Part shown: piece by piece, positions 25,175 to 32,350 of the stretch
Numbering within the stretch: the stretch's first letter is position 1
Layout of the letters: each line of letters starts with the position of its first letter
Assembly (NCBI GenBank): GCA_002314885.1
Contig: DCHT01000044.1
Coordinates: forward strand, 1 to 41,765
Reading direction: 5' to 3'
Source of the DNA: Bacteroidales bacterium UBA1745
GTDB taxonomy: Bacteria > Bacteroidota > Bacteroidia > Bacteroidales > UBA932
DNA: 41,765 nt
The notes under the pieces: model-generated
Databases searched by the model: none
What the model saw: only the letters and a program-made list of their open reading frames with translations
Told to the model about the DNA's origin: nothing
Translations under genes and position numbers: made by a program

Positions 25175-26833
25175 TTATTCTTTGACACAACGTGCTGCTG
25201 CTGCGTGACCGCAGGTTGCACTGTTACTGAAGTTCAATGCGCTGGTATTTGCATTCAGGTAGTATGATGAAGGAGCGGTTGCCCTTGAGCTGGTAACCAC
25301 CTTGCAGCATTTGCCTACATCTGTCAGCATGGTACCTCCGTTATATGAGATATATCCGGCCATAGGGAAGCAGAATGCGCTTGTTTCGAGTACGTGGTCG
25401 CTTTCCTTCCAGGCTGCCTTGGCGTCTGCATTTGAACTGTACTTGGCTGAACCTGAAGGAAGTCCACCAGCAACTGCGAGTGCGGCCATCTGTGCTGTTG
25501 TAGGGAGCCTGTAGCCTGTTGGACAAGGGTCGAACATAGTCTTCGTCGCGTCCATCCAGCGGTCATCGTGATCCTTTAGGAATACCCAGTCCTTAGGACC
25601 TGAGCCTCCAGGATAGGTGTTGATGAATGGACGAGGGTTTGCGATGGATGCTGCGATGGTACCTGCAGTTTCGCTGGTGTTTACCTCCACCTCGGTGTCG
25701 GTTGGAGCAGGGAAGGTTTCGATGAAGTCACCATCGTCCCAGGTGGATGCACTGCGCAGAGGGTCTTTTCTTCCCCACTGGTAGAAGAGGCCGCTTGATC
25801 CGATGTCACCCCTGATTGCGTTGATTGCACCGAGGTTGCGGTCCATCCAGTTTGCTCCTCCGGACTCTGCATACGCAGGCTCATCGGTAAGCCAGATGTG
25901 CCAGGTCCAGAGGATGGTGTCGTCTGCACTGTAAACGGCAATGATGACGTTACCAGTTGCACGTACAGCCATATCGGCGGTGTTGAAGACTACATATCCG
26001 TCTTCAAGGGCTACTCCGCTGATGAGTTCAGTCTTGGACTTAGGAGCCACGGTTGTATTATAGGTACACCAGAGGACATCAGCCTTGACAGGAGCGATAG
26101 CAGCAGCAATCTCACCGTCGCAGCTTGCCGGAACGTTACCTGTACCCCTGACAGTAGCCTTGAACTTGTAGAAACCGCACTTGCTTACGATGTAGCAGTT
26201 GGAAGTTGCAGTTGCGCTGAGGTCGATCTTTTCGGTGCTAGGAGCAGCGCCCTGGGTGAGCTTGAGAGTGTAGTTCTCGCCGGCGATGGTGACGGTGATG
26301 TTGGCTACGACAGGCACGAACTTGCTGTTCTCAGGGAAGCTGACCGTGATGTCGGTTTCACCGGTGCCGGAAGTGGCGCTGAGCACGAAGGCGTCGTTGT
26401 CGCTGCTTGCGGTCCAAGGCTTGTTGCCGAGAACGGTGAAACTTGCGGAAGTCTCGTTGAAGTTGACATTGAGTTCAGTGACGTTCACGCCCACAGGAGT
26501 CTTGGCATCCTGGGTGATCTCAATGTAGAGGGGAGTTACGGAATCGCCGATGAAGCGGATGCGGCCCTTACGGGATGTCGTCTTAGGGTTGGCATCAACG
26601 GTGATTTCGAAGAGGGTGGCGTCTGCTTCCGTGCCGACGATCTGGATGTTTGCCCAGTCCATATCGTTGTTGACGCGGTAATAGACGTTGGCGGAGATGC
26701 TGGCGTTGATGGTGCCGCCGTCTTCTCCGACCGTGAACTTCTTCTCAGAAAGCGTCATATAAGGATCCGCTTTCTGACAGGCGGCCAGAGATGCGATTGC
26801 AACCAGGCCGAGGAGGATTTTTCTAAAGTTCAT
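25175..26833 (-). CDS. BACON-domain surface lipoprotein
   Basis: A 552-residue lipoprotein (MNFRKILLGLVAIASLAAC, Cys19). Two Ig-like BACON domains occupy about 25-112 (EDGGTINASISANVYYRV) and 115-195 (NKPWTASSDNDAF), the latter closing with YTLKLTQGA. A beta-rich middle follows, then a C-terminal module with NWMDRNLGAI, LFYQWGRKDPL and DPCPTGYRLPT, typical of Bacteroidota FISUMP-type proteins with no known enzymatic role. It probably serves as an additional surface binding protein for the SusCD ligand. It lies between the FAD oxidoreductase (18 bases) and SusC (12 bases). Confidence 0.8.
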   Translation of the reverse strand: MNFRKILLGLVAIASLAACQKADPYMTLSEKKFTVGEDGGTINASISANVYYRVNNDMDWANIQIVGTEADATLFEITVDANPKTTSRKGRIRFIGDSVTPLYIEITQDAKTPVGVNVTELNVNFNETSASFTVLGNKPWTASSDNDAFVLSATSGTGETDITVSFPENSKFVPVVANITVTIAGENYTLKLTQGAAPSTEKIDLSATATSNCYIVSKCGFYKFKATVRGTGNVPASCDGEIAAAIAPVKADVLWCTYNTTVAPKSKTELISGVALEDGYVVFNTADMAVRATGNVIIAVYSADDTILWTWHIWLTDEPAYAESGGANWMDRNLGAINAIRGDIGSSGLFYQWGRKDPLRSASTWDDGDFIETFPAPTDTEVEVNTSETAGTIAASIANPRPFINTYPGGSGPKDWVFLKDHDDRWMDATKTMFDPCPTGYRLPTTAQMAALAVAGGLPSGSAKYSSNADAKAAWKESDHVLETSAFCFPMAGYISYNGGTMLTDVGKCCKVVTSSRATAPSSYYLNANTSALNFSNSATCGHAAAARCVKE

Positions 26834-26851
26834 ATGATTGGATTAGTTTGA

Positions 26852-28312
26852 TTATCCGAGGAATGCGTTCTGTGCGAGGAGTTCCTTGCGGACTTCCTGT
26901 GCGTCGACTGTGCGCGGAGTCTGACCGTTCCTGAGACAGAGGGCTGCTGCGACGCCGGCTGCGTGGCCCATTGCCATTGCAGGAGGCATAACGCGTACAG
27001 CGCCTGCTGCCACTGAGTCAGCGGAGAGGTTACGGCCTGCGAGCAGGAGGTTCTCCACCTTGAGAGGCACGAGGCAGCGGTATGGAACACCGTACCACTT
27101 CGCGTTGATGGTCGTATAGACTGAAGAGTTGGCAGTCTTGCCGCCTCCGTGAACGTCCACTGAGTTGGAAGCCACGAGTATGCTGTCCTCAGGAACTACG
27201 CCGTCGATGAGGTCCTGTCCGTTGAGGACGCACTCGCCGATGACGTGGCGGGACTCGCGTATGCCGAGGGTGGATGCGGAACTCATAAGGGTTGCGTTCT
27301 CGCAGCCGGCCACATACTTGTGGAAGAAGTTCATAAGCACCTGTACCTGGCGGCGTCCTTCGATCTCACCGTAGGTAAGGCTGTCGGACTCGGTTGGGTT
27401 GATGTTGCCGATACGGGTGGAGTTGATCACCCACTCGTCGTCCTTGACGGATTTGAAGAGGTTCACGCTCTTGCGGGCGATGTCCCATTCTCCGTTGGCT
27501 TCGGCCTGGGCCACGTTCCAGTGGAGGGCGCGGTAGCTGACGTTGTCCACACGCTTGAATTCAGGCAGATGCTTGTAGACGTCGGCCTCGAGCTTTGCGG
27601 AATCCACGTTGTTGATGCGGAAGAAGAGGGAAGTAGGCATAATCTTGCCGTCCCTTTCCTTGTCGCCCAGTTCGCAAGGTGCGCCGGCCTGTGCTGCCAC
27701 GTCGCCGTCACCTGTTGCGTCGATCACGATCTTTGCGGAGATGTTCTGGAGACCTTCCTTCACGACGATGGTCGCACCCTTGATGGTGCTGCCCTTCATA
27801 AGCGGGCTGAGGAAGTGAGCGTGGTAGAGGACCTTGATGCCGGCCTCTGCGGTCATCACGTCGAGGATGTACTTGAGACCCTCGGACTCGAACGGAGTCA
27901 CGTGGTCGTGTCCGGCCTTGATCCAGGCGCTCCAAGGAGACTCCCAGCGTACTTTCTCAGGATGGATTGCCCAGCCTTTCTCCACGAGGCGGTCCACGAT
28001 CTCCTCGAAGATGCCCTTGATGATCATCTGCTCGCCGTAGCGGTCATAGCAGGTCATAAAAGGTCCCACGAGGCCGCGGGTAGCCATACCGCCGAGGCAG
28101 TTGCCTTCCTCGATGATCATTACTTTTACGCCCATTCTTGCGGCAGCGATTGCAGCGCATACGCCTGCAGGGCCGCCTCCGACTACGAGTACGTCGGTGT
28201 CATAAACGAATGGGGCCTTCTGGCTGCTGTCAGTGCAGGAAACCAGAGAAGGACTCACGGCAGCGGTGGCGGCCAGGAGTCCGGTGTTCTTTAGGAAACT
28301 TCGTCTATCCAT
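26852..28312 (-). CDS. Tat-exported FAD-dependent oxidoreductase
   Basis: A 486-residue flavoprotein. The N-terminus MDRRSFLKNTG is a twin-arginine signal followed by a hydrophobic stretch and a lipobox-like VSC. VLVVGGGPAGVCAAIAAARM (about 41-60) is the FAD dinucleotide-binding motif, EEGNCLGGMATRG follows, and DATGDGDVAAQAG is the second FAD motif. This matches the FAD_oxidored family (thiazole-biosynthesis-like fold) often found beside carbohydrate loci. Export implies folding with FAD before crossing the membrane. It may oxidise a hydroxyl of the imported ligand in the periplasm. It lies 17 bases downstream of the secreted protein gene at 28330-29301. Confidence 0.85.
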   Translation of the reverse strand: MDRRSFLKNTGLLAATAAVSPSLVSCTDSSQKAPFVYDTDVLVVGGGPAGVCAAIAAARMGVKVMIIEEGNCLGGMATRGLVGPFMTCYDRYGEQMIIKGIFEEIVDRLVEKGWAIHPEKVRWESPWSAWIKAGHDHVTPFESEGLKYILDVMTAEAGIKVLYHAHFLSPLMKGSTIKGATIVVKEGLQNISAKIVIDATGDGDVAAQAGAPCELGDKERDGKIMPTSLFFRINNVDSAKLEADVYKHLPEFKRVDNVSYRALHWNVAQAEANGEWDIARKSVNLFKSVKDDEWVINSTRIGNINPTESDSLTYGEIEGRRQVQVLMNFFHKYVAGCENATLMSSASTLGIRESRHVIGECVLNGQDLIDGVVPEDSILVASNSVDVHGGGKTANSSVYTTINAKWYGVPYRCLVPLKVENLLLAGRNLSADSVAAGAVRVMPPAMAMGHAAGVAAALCLRNGQTPRTVDAQEVRKELLAQNAFLG

Positions 28313-28329
28313 AATATATAATAGTGTTA

Positions 28330-29301
28330 TTATTTCTTGCTCGGCAATGAAAGCCTGTAGATCACAGGGTCAGGCTGTCCCTTCTTCGGATTGGTATTCG
28401 TGTTCACATACATCCACTTGCCCTTGACGACGATGTCCTCGATTTCATAGATGACCTGCTCCTGTACTTCGTAGCGGGCTGAGATCTCGTGGGTGTTGGT
28501 GTCGTAGACGCAGATGACTGACGGGCGGGTAGGATCCTGCTTGCCCACTCCGAAGCCGTAGAAGATGCGGCCCTTGGTGCAGCATCCTGCCTGGGTGAAC
28601 CACACGTCGAACGGGAAGATGACCTGGTCCAGTATGTCGTCGGCACTTAGGTATACGTCCTCTCCCTCGCTCAGGGCAGGGATGCGGAACTTGGTGGCAA
28701 TGTACTTGTTCTCGGAAGGGTCCTTGGTGACGGATGCCACGGTGCGCTTGATCGCGGAGAATACCCAGAGTTCCTTTCTCTCCCTGTCGATGAGCCAGCT
28801 CGGCGCTCCGAAGATGGCCGTGTAGCCCTTGGCTTCCCAGTTGCTTCCGTCAAGGTGTATGGTCTGGGCTATTTCGCTGGACCAGACGCCCTTTTTGAGG
28901 GTGATGCTCTCCACGTAGCAGAGCCACTCGATCTCGCTGTTCACCTTTCCGTTGCTGATATACATAAGAGGGAAGGAGGCACCCTTCTTGGTCTCGATGC
29001 CGAATTCGGCGTTGTTGGCGTGGTTGTCAGGACGGGAGGAGGCCAGTTCGAACTGTCCTATCACCTTGCCGTCGTGCTTCTTGAAATTGTAGATGTTGAC
29101 GTGTCCGCCGTCCTCGAGGCTGAAGATGTATTTTCCTCTGATCTCCATACCCTGCTGAGGGCGATTGCGGCCCTGCTTGATTATGAATTCGCTGCAGTCC
29201 ACGTTCTTTTCGGGTTCCACGAGGGACTGGGCATAGGATGGAATGACCGTCAGAAGGGCGGCTGCTATGATGATTGACCTGCTGAATAATGCTTTAGTCA
29301 T
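28330..29301 (-). CDS. Secreted protein of unknown function, first gene of the SusCD operon
   Basis: A 323-residue protein with a standard signal peptide (MTKALFSRSIIIAAALLTVIPSYAQ). I do not recognise the family. It is beta-rich with repeated blade-like segments: GKYIFSLEDGGHVNIYN, GYTAIFGAPSWLIDRERKEL, GRIFYGFGVGKQ, DIVVKGKWMYVNTNTN. This suggests a beta-propeller with scattered conserved-looking acidic and aromatic residues. No catalytic motif can be assigned. Its position next to the LacI operator makes it the first product of the operon, and it precedes the FAD oxidoreductase by 17 bases, so the two may act on the same substrate. A periplasmic lyase, hydrolase or binding protein are all possible. 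Confidence 0.7.
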   Translation of the reverse strand: MTKALFSRSIIIAAALLTVIPSYAQSLVEPEKNVDCSEFIIKQGRNRPQQGMEIRGKYIFSLEDGGHVNIYNFKKHDGKVIGQFELASSRPDNHANNAEFGIETKKGASFPLMYISNGKVNSEIEWLCYVESITLKKGVWSSEIAQTIHLDGSNWEAKGYTAIFGAPSWLIDRERKELWVFSAIKRTVASVTKDPSENKYIATKFRIPALSEGEDVYLSADDILDQVIFPFDVWFTQAGCCTKGRIFYGFGVGKQDPTRPSVICVYDTNTHEISARYEVQEQVIYEIEDIVVKGKWMYVNTNTNPKKGQPDPVIYRLSLPSKK

Positions 29302-29306
29302 TGTTT

Positions 29307-29320
29307 TTGAAACGTTTCAA
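29307..29320. promoter_or_regulatory. LacI-type operator palindrome
   Basis: TTGAAACGTTTCAA is a perfect 14-bp palindrome with the central CG typical of LacI/GalR operators. It lies 5 bases upstream of the first operon gene and downstream of the predicted -7 element, at about +7 to +20, ideal for repression by the LacI protein encoded just upstream. I noticed no second copy in the window. Confidence 0.8.
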
Positions 29321-29333
29321 TTATGTGATAATG

Positions 29334-29341
29334 CAAATCTA
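29334..29341 (-). promoter_or_regulatory. -7 element of the SusCD operon
   Basis: Minus-strand 29341 to 29334 reads TAGATTTG, a perfect TAnnTTTG. Transcription would start near 29327, so the operator covers the start of the transcript. No clear -33 element is seen, which would fit a regulated promoter. Confidence 0.55.
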
Positions 29342-29356
29342 CGAAAAATATTCATA

Positions 29357-29369
29357 CTTCCTGCGGAAG
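29357..29369 (-). terminator. Weak hairpin after the LacI gene
   Basis: CTTCC/GGAAG pair around a 3-base loop; on the minus strand it is followed after a few bases by TATTTTT. The stem is short, so read-through from the regulator gene into the operon is likely. Confidence 0.25.
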
Positions 29370-29376
29370 TGTGTGA

Positions 29377-30408
29377 TTATTTTTTCGGGGCAGATGAGCC
29401 TTGGCAGACTATCGACGGCTCGAGGACTGTGTGCCTTGCCTTGGAGTGGTCGGAAATCATCTCGAGGAGCATTGTGAAAGACTCCCTGGCGAGATCCGGA
29501 ATGGACTGGTAGATATAGGATACCGCCGGCTCGTAGATGTCGAATACGTCGGAGTGGTCGAAACCCACGACGGCCAGGTCGCGGGGGAGGGTAAGGCCCA
29601 TTCGGCGGGCTGCCTTGATGACTCTGAGAGTGACTCGTTTGGTCGGGAGGAACAGGGCCTCCACACCCTCATCCAGGGCCGTGCGGAGCACTTTTTCCAT
29701 AGCATTGTCATCTATGGCGTGAGGTACTTTGCGCACTTTCGCATATTGACCGAGTCCGAGTCCGTTCATCTTCTCGATATAATACTCGTCCTTCTTGTGT
29801 ATGGTCGAGATGTTCATATCGTAGCTGATCTGCCCGATGTTGCGGTAGCCTCCGTCATAGAGATGCTGCACCGCCAGTTCGCAGGCTTTGCGGTTGTCCA
29901 GGGTGACGCGGCCGGCCGGTGCATAGTCCGGAATATCTCGTTCCAGGAACACTGCGGGAATATCGAATTCTTCGATTTTCCTCATTGTCTCGACATTGGT
30001 GGTCGGAGGCACTATGATCATTCCGTCAACTCCCAGTTTGATGGCCGAAGTGACCACGTTGTCGAATTTCTCGACCTTCTCATCGGAACTTGCGAAAATT
30101 ACGCTCAGGCCTGCCTCGTAGGCGAGATTCTCGATCTGGCGGCAGATTTCGGAGAAGAAGGAACTCGCTATGTCAGAGGTGATTACGGCGATGATGCCGC
30201 TGCGCCCGTTGCTGATCTGGGCGGCTGCCTTGTTCGGAATGTACTTCAGTTTCTCCACTGCATCCAGGACTTTCCTGGCGGTTTCCTTCCTGACGTTGCA
30301 GTCCGGATTTCCGTTCTCGTCGAACTTGGCGTGCATAACCATAGACACAAGTGCGATTGACACTCCTGCCTCCTTTGCGACATCCTTTATTGTGGCTCTC
30401 TTCTTCAT
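29377..30408 (-). CDS. LacI-family transcriptional regulator
   Basis: A 343-residue repressor. The N-terminal helix-turn-helix with hinge spans about 5-60 (TIKDVAKEAGVSIALVSMVM then LKYIPNKAAAQISNGRSG), followed by a periplasmic-binding-like effector domain (IAVITSDIASSFFSEICRQI; GVDGMIIVPP; DLAVVGFDHSDVFDIY). The effector is probably a small sugar or sugar-phosphate-like product of the operon. It lies upstream of and on the same strand as the SusCD operon, with the operator palindrome at 29307-29320 between them. Its start is only 7 bases below a -7 element, so its mRNA may be nearly leaderless. Use of LacI instead of a hybrid two-component or SusR system is one of several known control modes for such loci. 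Confidence 0.93.
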   Translation of the reverse strand: MKKRATIKDVAKEAGVSIALVSMVMHAKFDENGNPDCNVRKETARKVLDAVEKLKYIPNKAAAQISNGRSGIIAVITSDIASSFFSEICRQIENLAYEAGLSVIFASSDEKVEKFDNVVTSAIKLGVDGMIIVPPTTNVETMRKIEEFDIPAVFLERDIPDYAPAGRVTLDNRKACELAVQHLYDGGYRNIGQISYDMNISTIHKKDEYYIEKMNGLGLGQYAKVRKVPHAIDDNAMEKVLRTALDEGVEALFLPTKRVTLRVIKAARRMGLTLPRDLAVVGFDHSDVFDIYEPAVSYIYQSIPDLARESFTMLLEMISDHSKARHTVLEPSIVCQGSSAPKK

Positions 30409-30415
30409 TTGTCCC

Positions 30416-30423
30416 CAAATTTA
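30416..30423 (-). promoter_or_regulatory. -7 element of the LacI gene
   Basis: Minus-strand 30423 to 30416 reads TAAATTTG. The ATG starts at 30408, so the predicted transcript begins at or within a few bases of the start codon. Confidence 0.45.
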
Positions 30424-30431
30424 GGTATTTA

Positions 30432-30465
30432 TTGGCTTATTTTCCTAAGATTTTCCTTAAATTTG
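30432..30465 (+). promoter_or_regulatory. Promoter of tpiA
   Basis: TTG at 30432-30434, a 23-base spacer and TAAATTTG at 30458-30465 (perfect -7). The leader is about 35 bases and A/T-rich, with no Shine-Dalgarno site, as usual in this phylum. Confidence 0.6.
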
Positions 30466-30505
30466 CGACCCGTTAAGAGACAATAACTATTTATTCAATA
30501 TCAGT

Positions 30506-31261
30506 ATGAGAAAAAACATTGTAGCAGGTAACTGGAAGATGAACACTACAGTTCCTGAGGGCGTTGAGCTCGCAAAGGCAGTCGTTGCTGCTTCAGCACA
30601 GGTTCCAGCAGAGGTTGAACTCGTAATCGGAACTCCATTCACTCACCTCTACCCAGTAAATGAGGTAGTTAAGGGCACTCGCGTTGCTCTTTCCGCAGAG
30701 AACTGCGCAGACCACGCAAAGGGCGCTTACACTGGTGAGATCTCAGTGGATATGCTTACTTCAGTAGGTTGCCAGTACACCATCCTCGGCCACTCAGAGC
30801 GCCGTCAGTACTATGGTGAGACCGACGAGAAGCTCGTTGAGAAGATCAAGCTTGCCCTCGCTGCCGGCCTGAAGGTTATCTTCTGCATCGGTGAGAACCT
30901 CGAGGAGCGTGAGGCTGAGAAGCATTTCGCAGTTTGCGAGGCTCAGACCGTAAACGTACTCAAGAACTTCACTGCTGAGGATATGAAGAACATCGTCATC
31001 GCTTACGAGCCAGTTTGGGCTATCGGTACCGGCAAGACCGCTACTGCTGACCAGGCTGAGGAGATCCACGCATTCGTGCGCAAGGTCCTCGCTGATATGT
31101 TCGGCGCTCAGGTTGCTGACGACACCACCATCCTCTACGGCGGTTCCTGCAAGCCTTCAAACGCTAAGGAGCTCTTCGCTAAGCCAGACATCGACGGCGG
31201 CCTCATCGGTGGCGCTGCCCTCAAAGCTGAGGACTTCATCGGCATCGCACTGGCTTTCTAG
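30506..31261 (+). CDS. tpiA: Triosephosphate isomerase
   Basis: A 251-residue glycolytic enzyme interconverting dihydroxyacetone phosphate and glyceraldehyde-3-phosphate in the cytoplasm. NWKMN holds the conserved Asn and Lys (N11, K13 region), ILGHSERRQYYGE the electrophilic His, AYEPVWAIGTGKTA the catalytic Glu and start of the mobile loop, and LYGGSCKPSNAKEL and DGGLIGGAALK the phosphate-binding loops. It is a single-gene transcript with its own promoter and terminator. Its use of T-ending GTT and GCT codons, more than its neighbours, suggests high expression. Length and motifs are normal. Confidence 0.98.
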   Translation: MRKNIVAGNWKMNTTVPEGVELAKAVVAASAQVPAEVELVIGTPFTHLYPVNEVVKGTRVALSAENCADHAKGAYTGEISVDMLTSVGCQYTILGHSERRQYYGETDEKLVEKIKLALAAGLKVIFCIGENLEEREAEKHFAVCEAQTVNVLKNFTAEDMKNIVIAYEPVWAIGTGKTATADQAEEIHAFVRKVLADMFGAQVADDTTILYGGSCKPSNAKELFAKPDIDGGLIGGAALKAEDFIGIALAF

Positions 31262-31277
31262 TCTTTGATAATGCAAC

Positions 31278-31307
31278 AAAAAAGGCTGCCCTCGGGCAGC
31301 CTTTTTT
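31278..31307. terminator. Bidirectional terminator after tpiA
   Basis: GGCTGCC (31284-31290), loop CTCG, GGCAGCC (31295-31301), flanked by six A on the left and six T on the right. It serves both tpiA and the convergent gene ending at 31309. Confidence 0.92.
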
Positions 31308-31308
31308 G

Positions 31309-32304
31309 TTACATTATCAGTTTTACATTATCTATCCAAAGCGTATTTCCAACTCCTCCGTAGAAGGCCTCGCCGTAACTTGCGATAAACTTGATTATCA
31401 AAGTGTTAGGCTCTTCATCTGGGGCGGCCCAGCCCTCTTCGATGATCCTCACGTTCTTGCCCTTGCTGTTGATGCAGTGGAGGTCGAGTGGAGTGCCGTT
31501 GAGGAGCTGCATATAGTCCTTGTAGAATGGCTTGCCTGTGATGTCGCCGTAGTGTACGGTGATGATGTGGCCGTTCTTCCAGTCGCTGACGCTTTCGGTG
31601 AATCTCTCGACACCGGTACCCACGCGCAGGGCGTGTACGTTGCCGTTCTCATCCTCCCATCTCTTCTGGAGAAGTATGGCGGCCTCAGGGTAGTCCTTGT
31701 AGCCCATAGCCTTGAACTTGCTGAAGCCCGTGCCTCTGACGACCTCGTGTCCCACGTCGGCCTTGTAGTCGAACTGGAGCGCAGTAGGACGGCCTGTGAA
31801 AGGAATGCCGTAGAGAGGCTTGGACATAGGGTCCTTGGTGTCCTTGATCGGCTCAGGAAGGTTGCCCACGAGAAGGGCACCCTGGCAGACTACCTCCATA
31901 TTGAGCATACCTGCTACCTTGACCTCGGCCTTGGCCACCTCGATGCGGCAGCACCAGCCGTTGCCCCTCTTCTCAGGGAAGTCGGTGACGGAGCATTTCT
32001 CTACTCCGGCCACGTTTGCATAGACGTTGTTGGAGCGCCAGTAATAGCCGGCAGGAGCCTTGAAGGCCTTGCTCTTCTTGTTCTCGTAACGTATTGTGTC
32101 AGTTGGGGTTCCGTAGAATTCATAGAGGTGTTTGGTCTTTCCTCCAATGAGACCGGATTCCTTGATTTCCCTCACGCACCAATGGTCGAAAGTGCCATAG
32201 TAGTTGATTTTCTTTACTATGGCCTCGTTGTCCTGTGCGAAAGAAATGACGGAAAATGTTCCCAGTAATGATATTGTGGCAAGAATCTTGGTTGCTCTTC
32301 TCAT
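31309..32304 (-). CDS. Secreted PCMD-like protein
   Basis: A 331-residue protein with a standard signal peptide (MRRATKILATISLLGTFSVISFAQ). The central PFTGRPTALQFDYKADVG and the ending GNTLWIDNVKLIM resemble the putative carbohydrate metabolism domain (PCMD) of Bacteroidota surface proteins, a jelly-roll fold thought to bind glycans. The stretch ALRVGTGVERFTESVSDWKN fits the same fold. No catalytic residues can be named. It is monocistronic and convergent with tpiA, and diverges from the M6 protease gene with a 46-base gap. The family call rests on a few motifs. Confidence 0.6.
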   Translation of the reverse strand: MRRATKILATISLLGTFSVISFAQDNEAIVKKINYYGTFDHWCVREIKESGLIGGKTKHLYEFYGTPTDTIRYENKKSKAFKAPAGYYWRSNNVYANVAGVEKCSVTDFPEKRGNGWCCRIEVAKAEVKVAGMLNMEVVCQGALLVGNLPEPIKDTKDPMSKPLYGIPFTGRPTALQFDYKADVGHEVVRGTGFSKFKAMGYKDYPEAAILLQKRWEDENGNVHALRVGTGVERFTESVSDWKNGHIITVHYGDITGKPFYKDYMQLLNGTPLDLHCINSKGKNVRIIEEGWAAPDEEPNTLIIKFIASYGEAFYGGVGNTLWIDNVKLIM

Positions 32305-32333
32305 AATAATCGGTTATCTTCGTAATCTTTTTA

Positions 32334-32341
32334 CAAAAGTA
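32334..32341 (-). promoter_or_regulatory. -7 element of the PCMD-like gene
   Basis: Minus-strand 32341 to 32334 reads TACTTTTG, a perfect TAnnTTTG match, leaving a leader of about 23 bases to the ATG at 32304. No good -7 match was found for the divergent protease gene in the same gap. Confidence 0.5.
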
Positions 32342-32350
32342 GCAAATTTT

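Noticed and set aside
27245..30360. Plus-strand frames of over 300 codons opposite the FAD oxidoreductase and LacI genes
   Set aside because: Same antisense effect; the opposite strand encodes complete proteins with clear FAD-binding and helix-turn-helix motifs.
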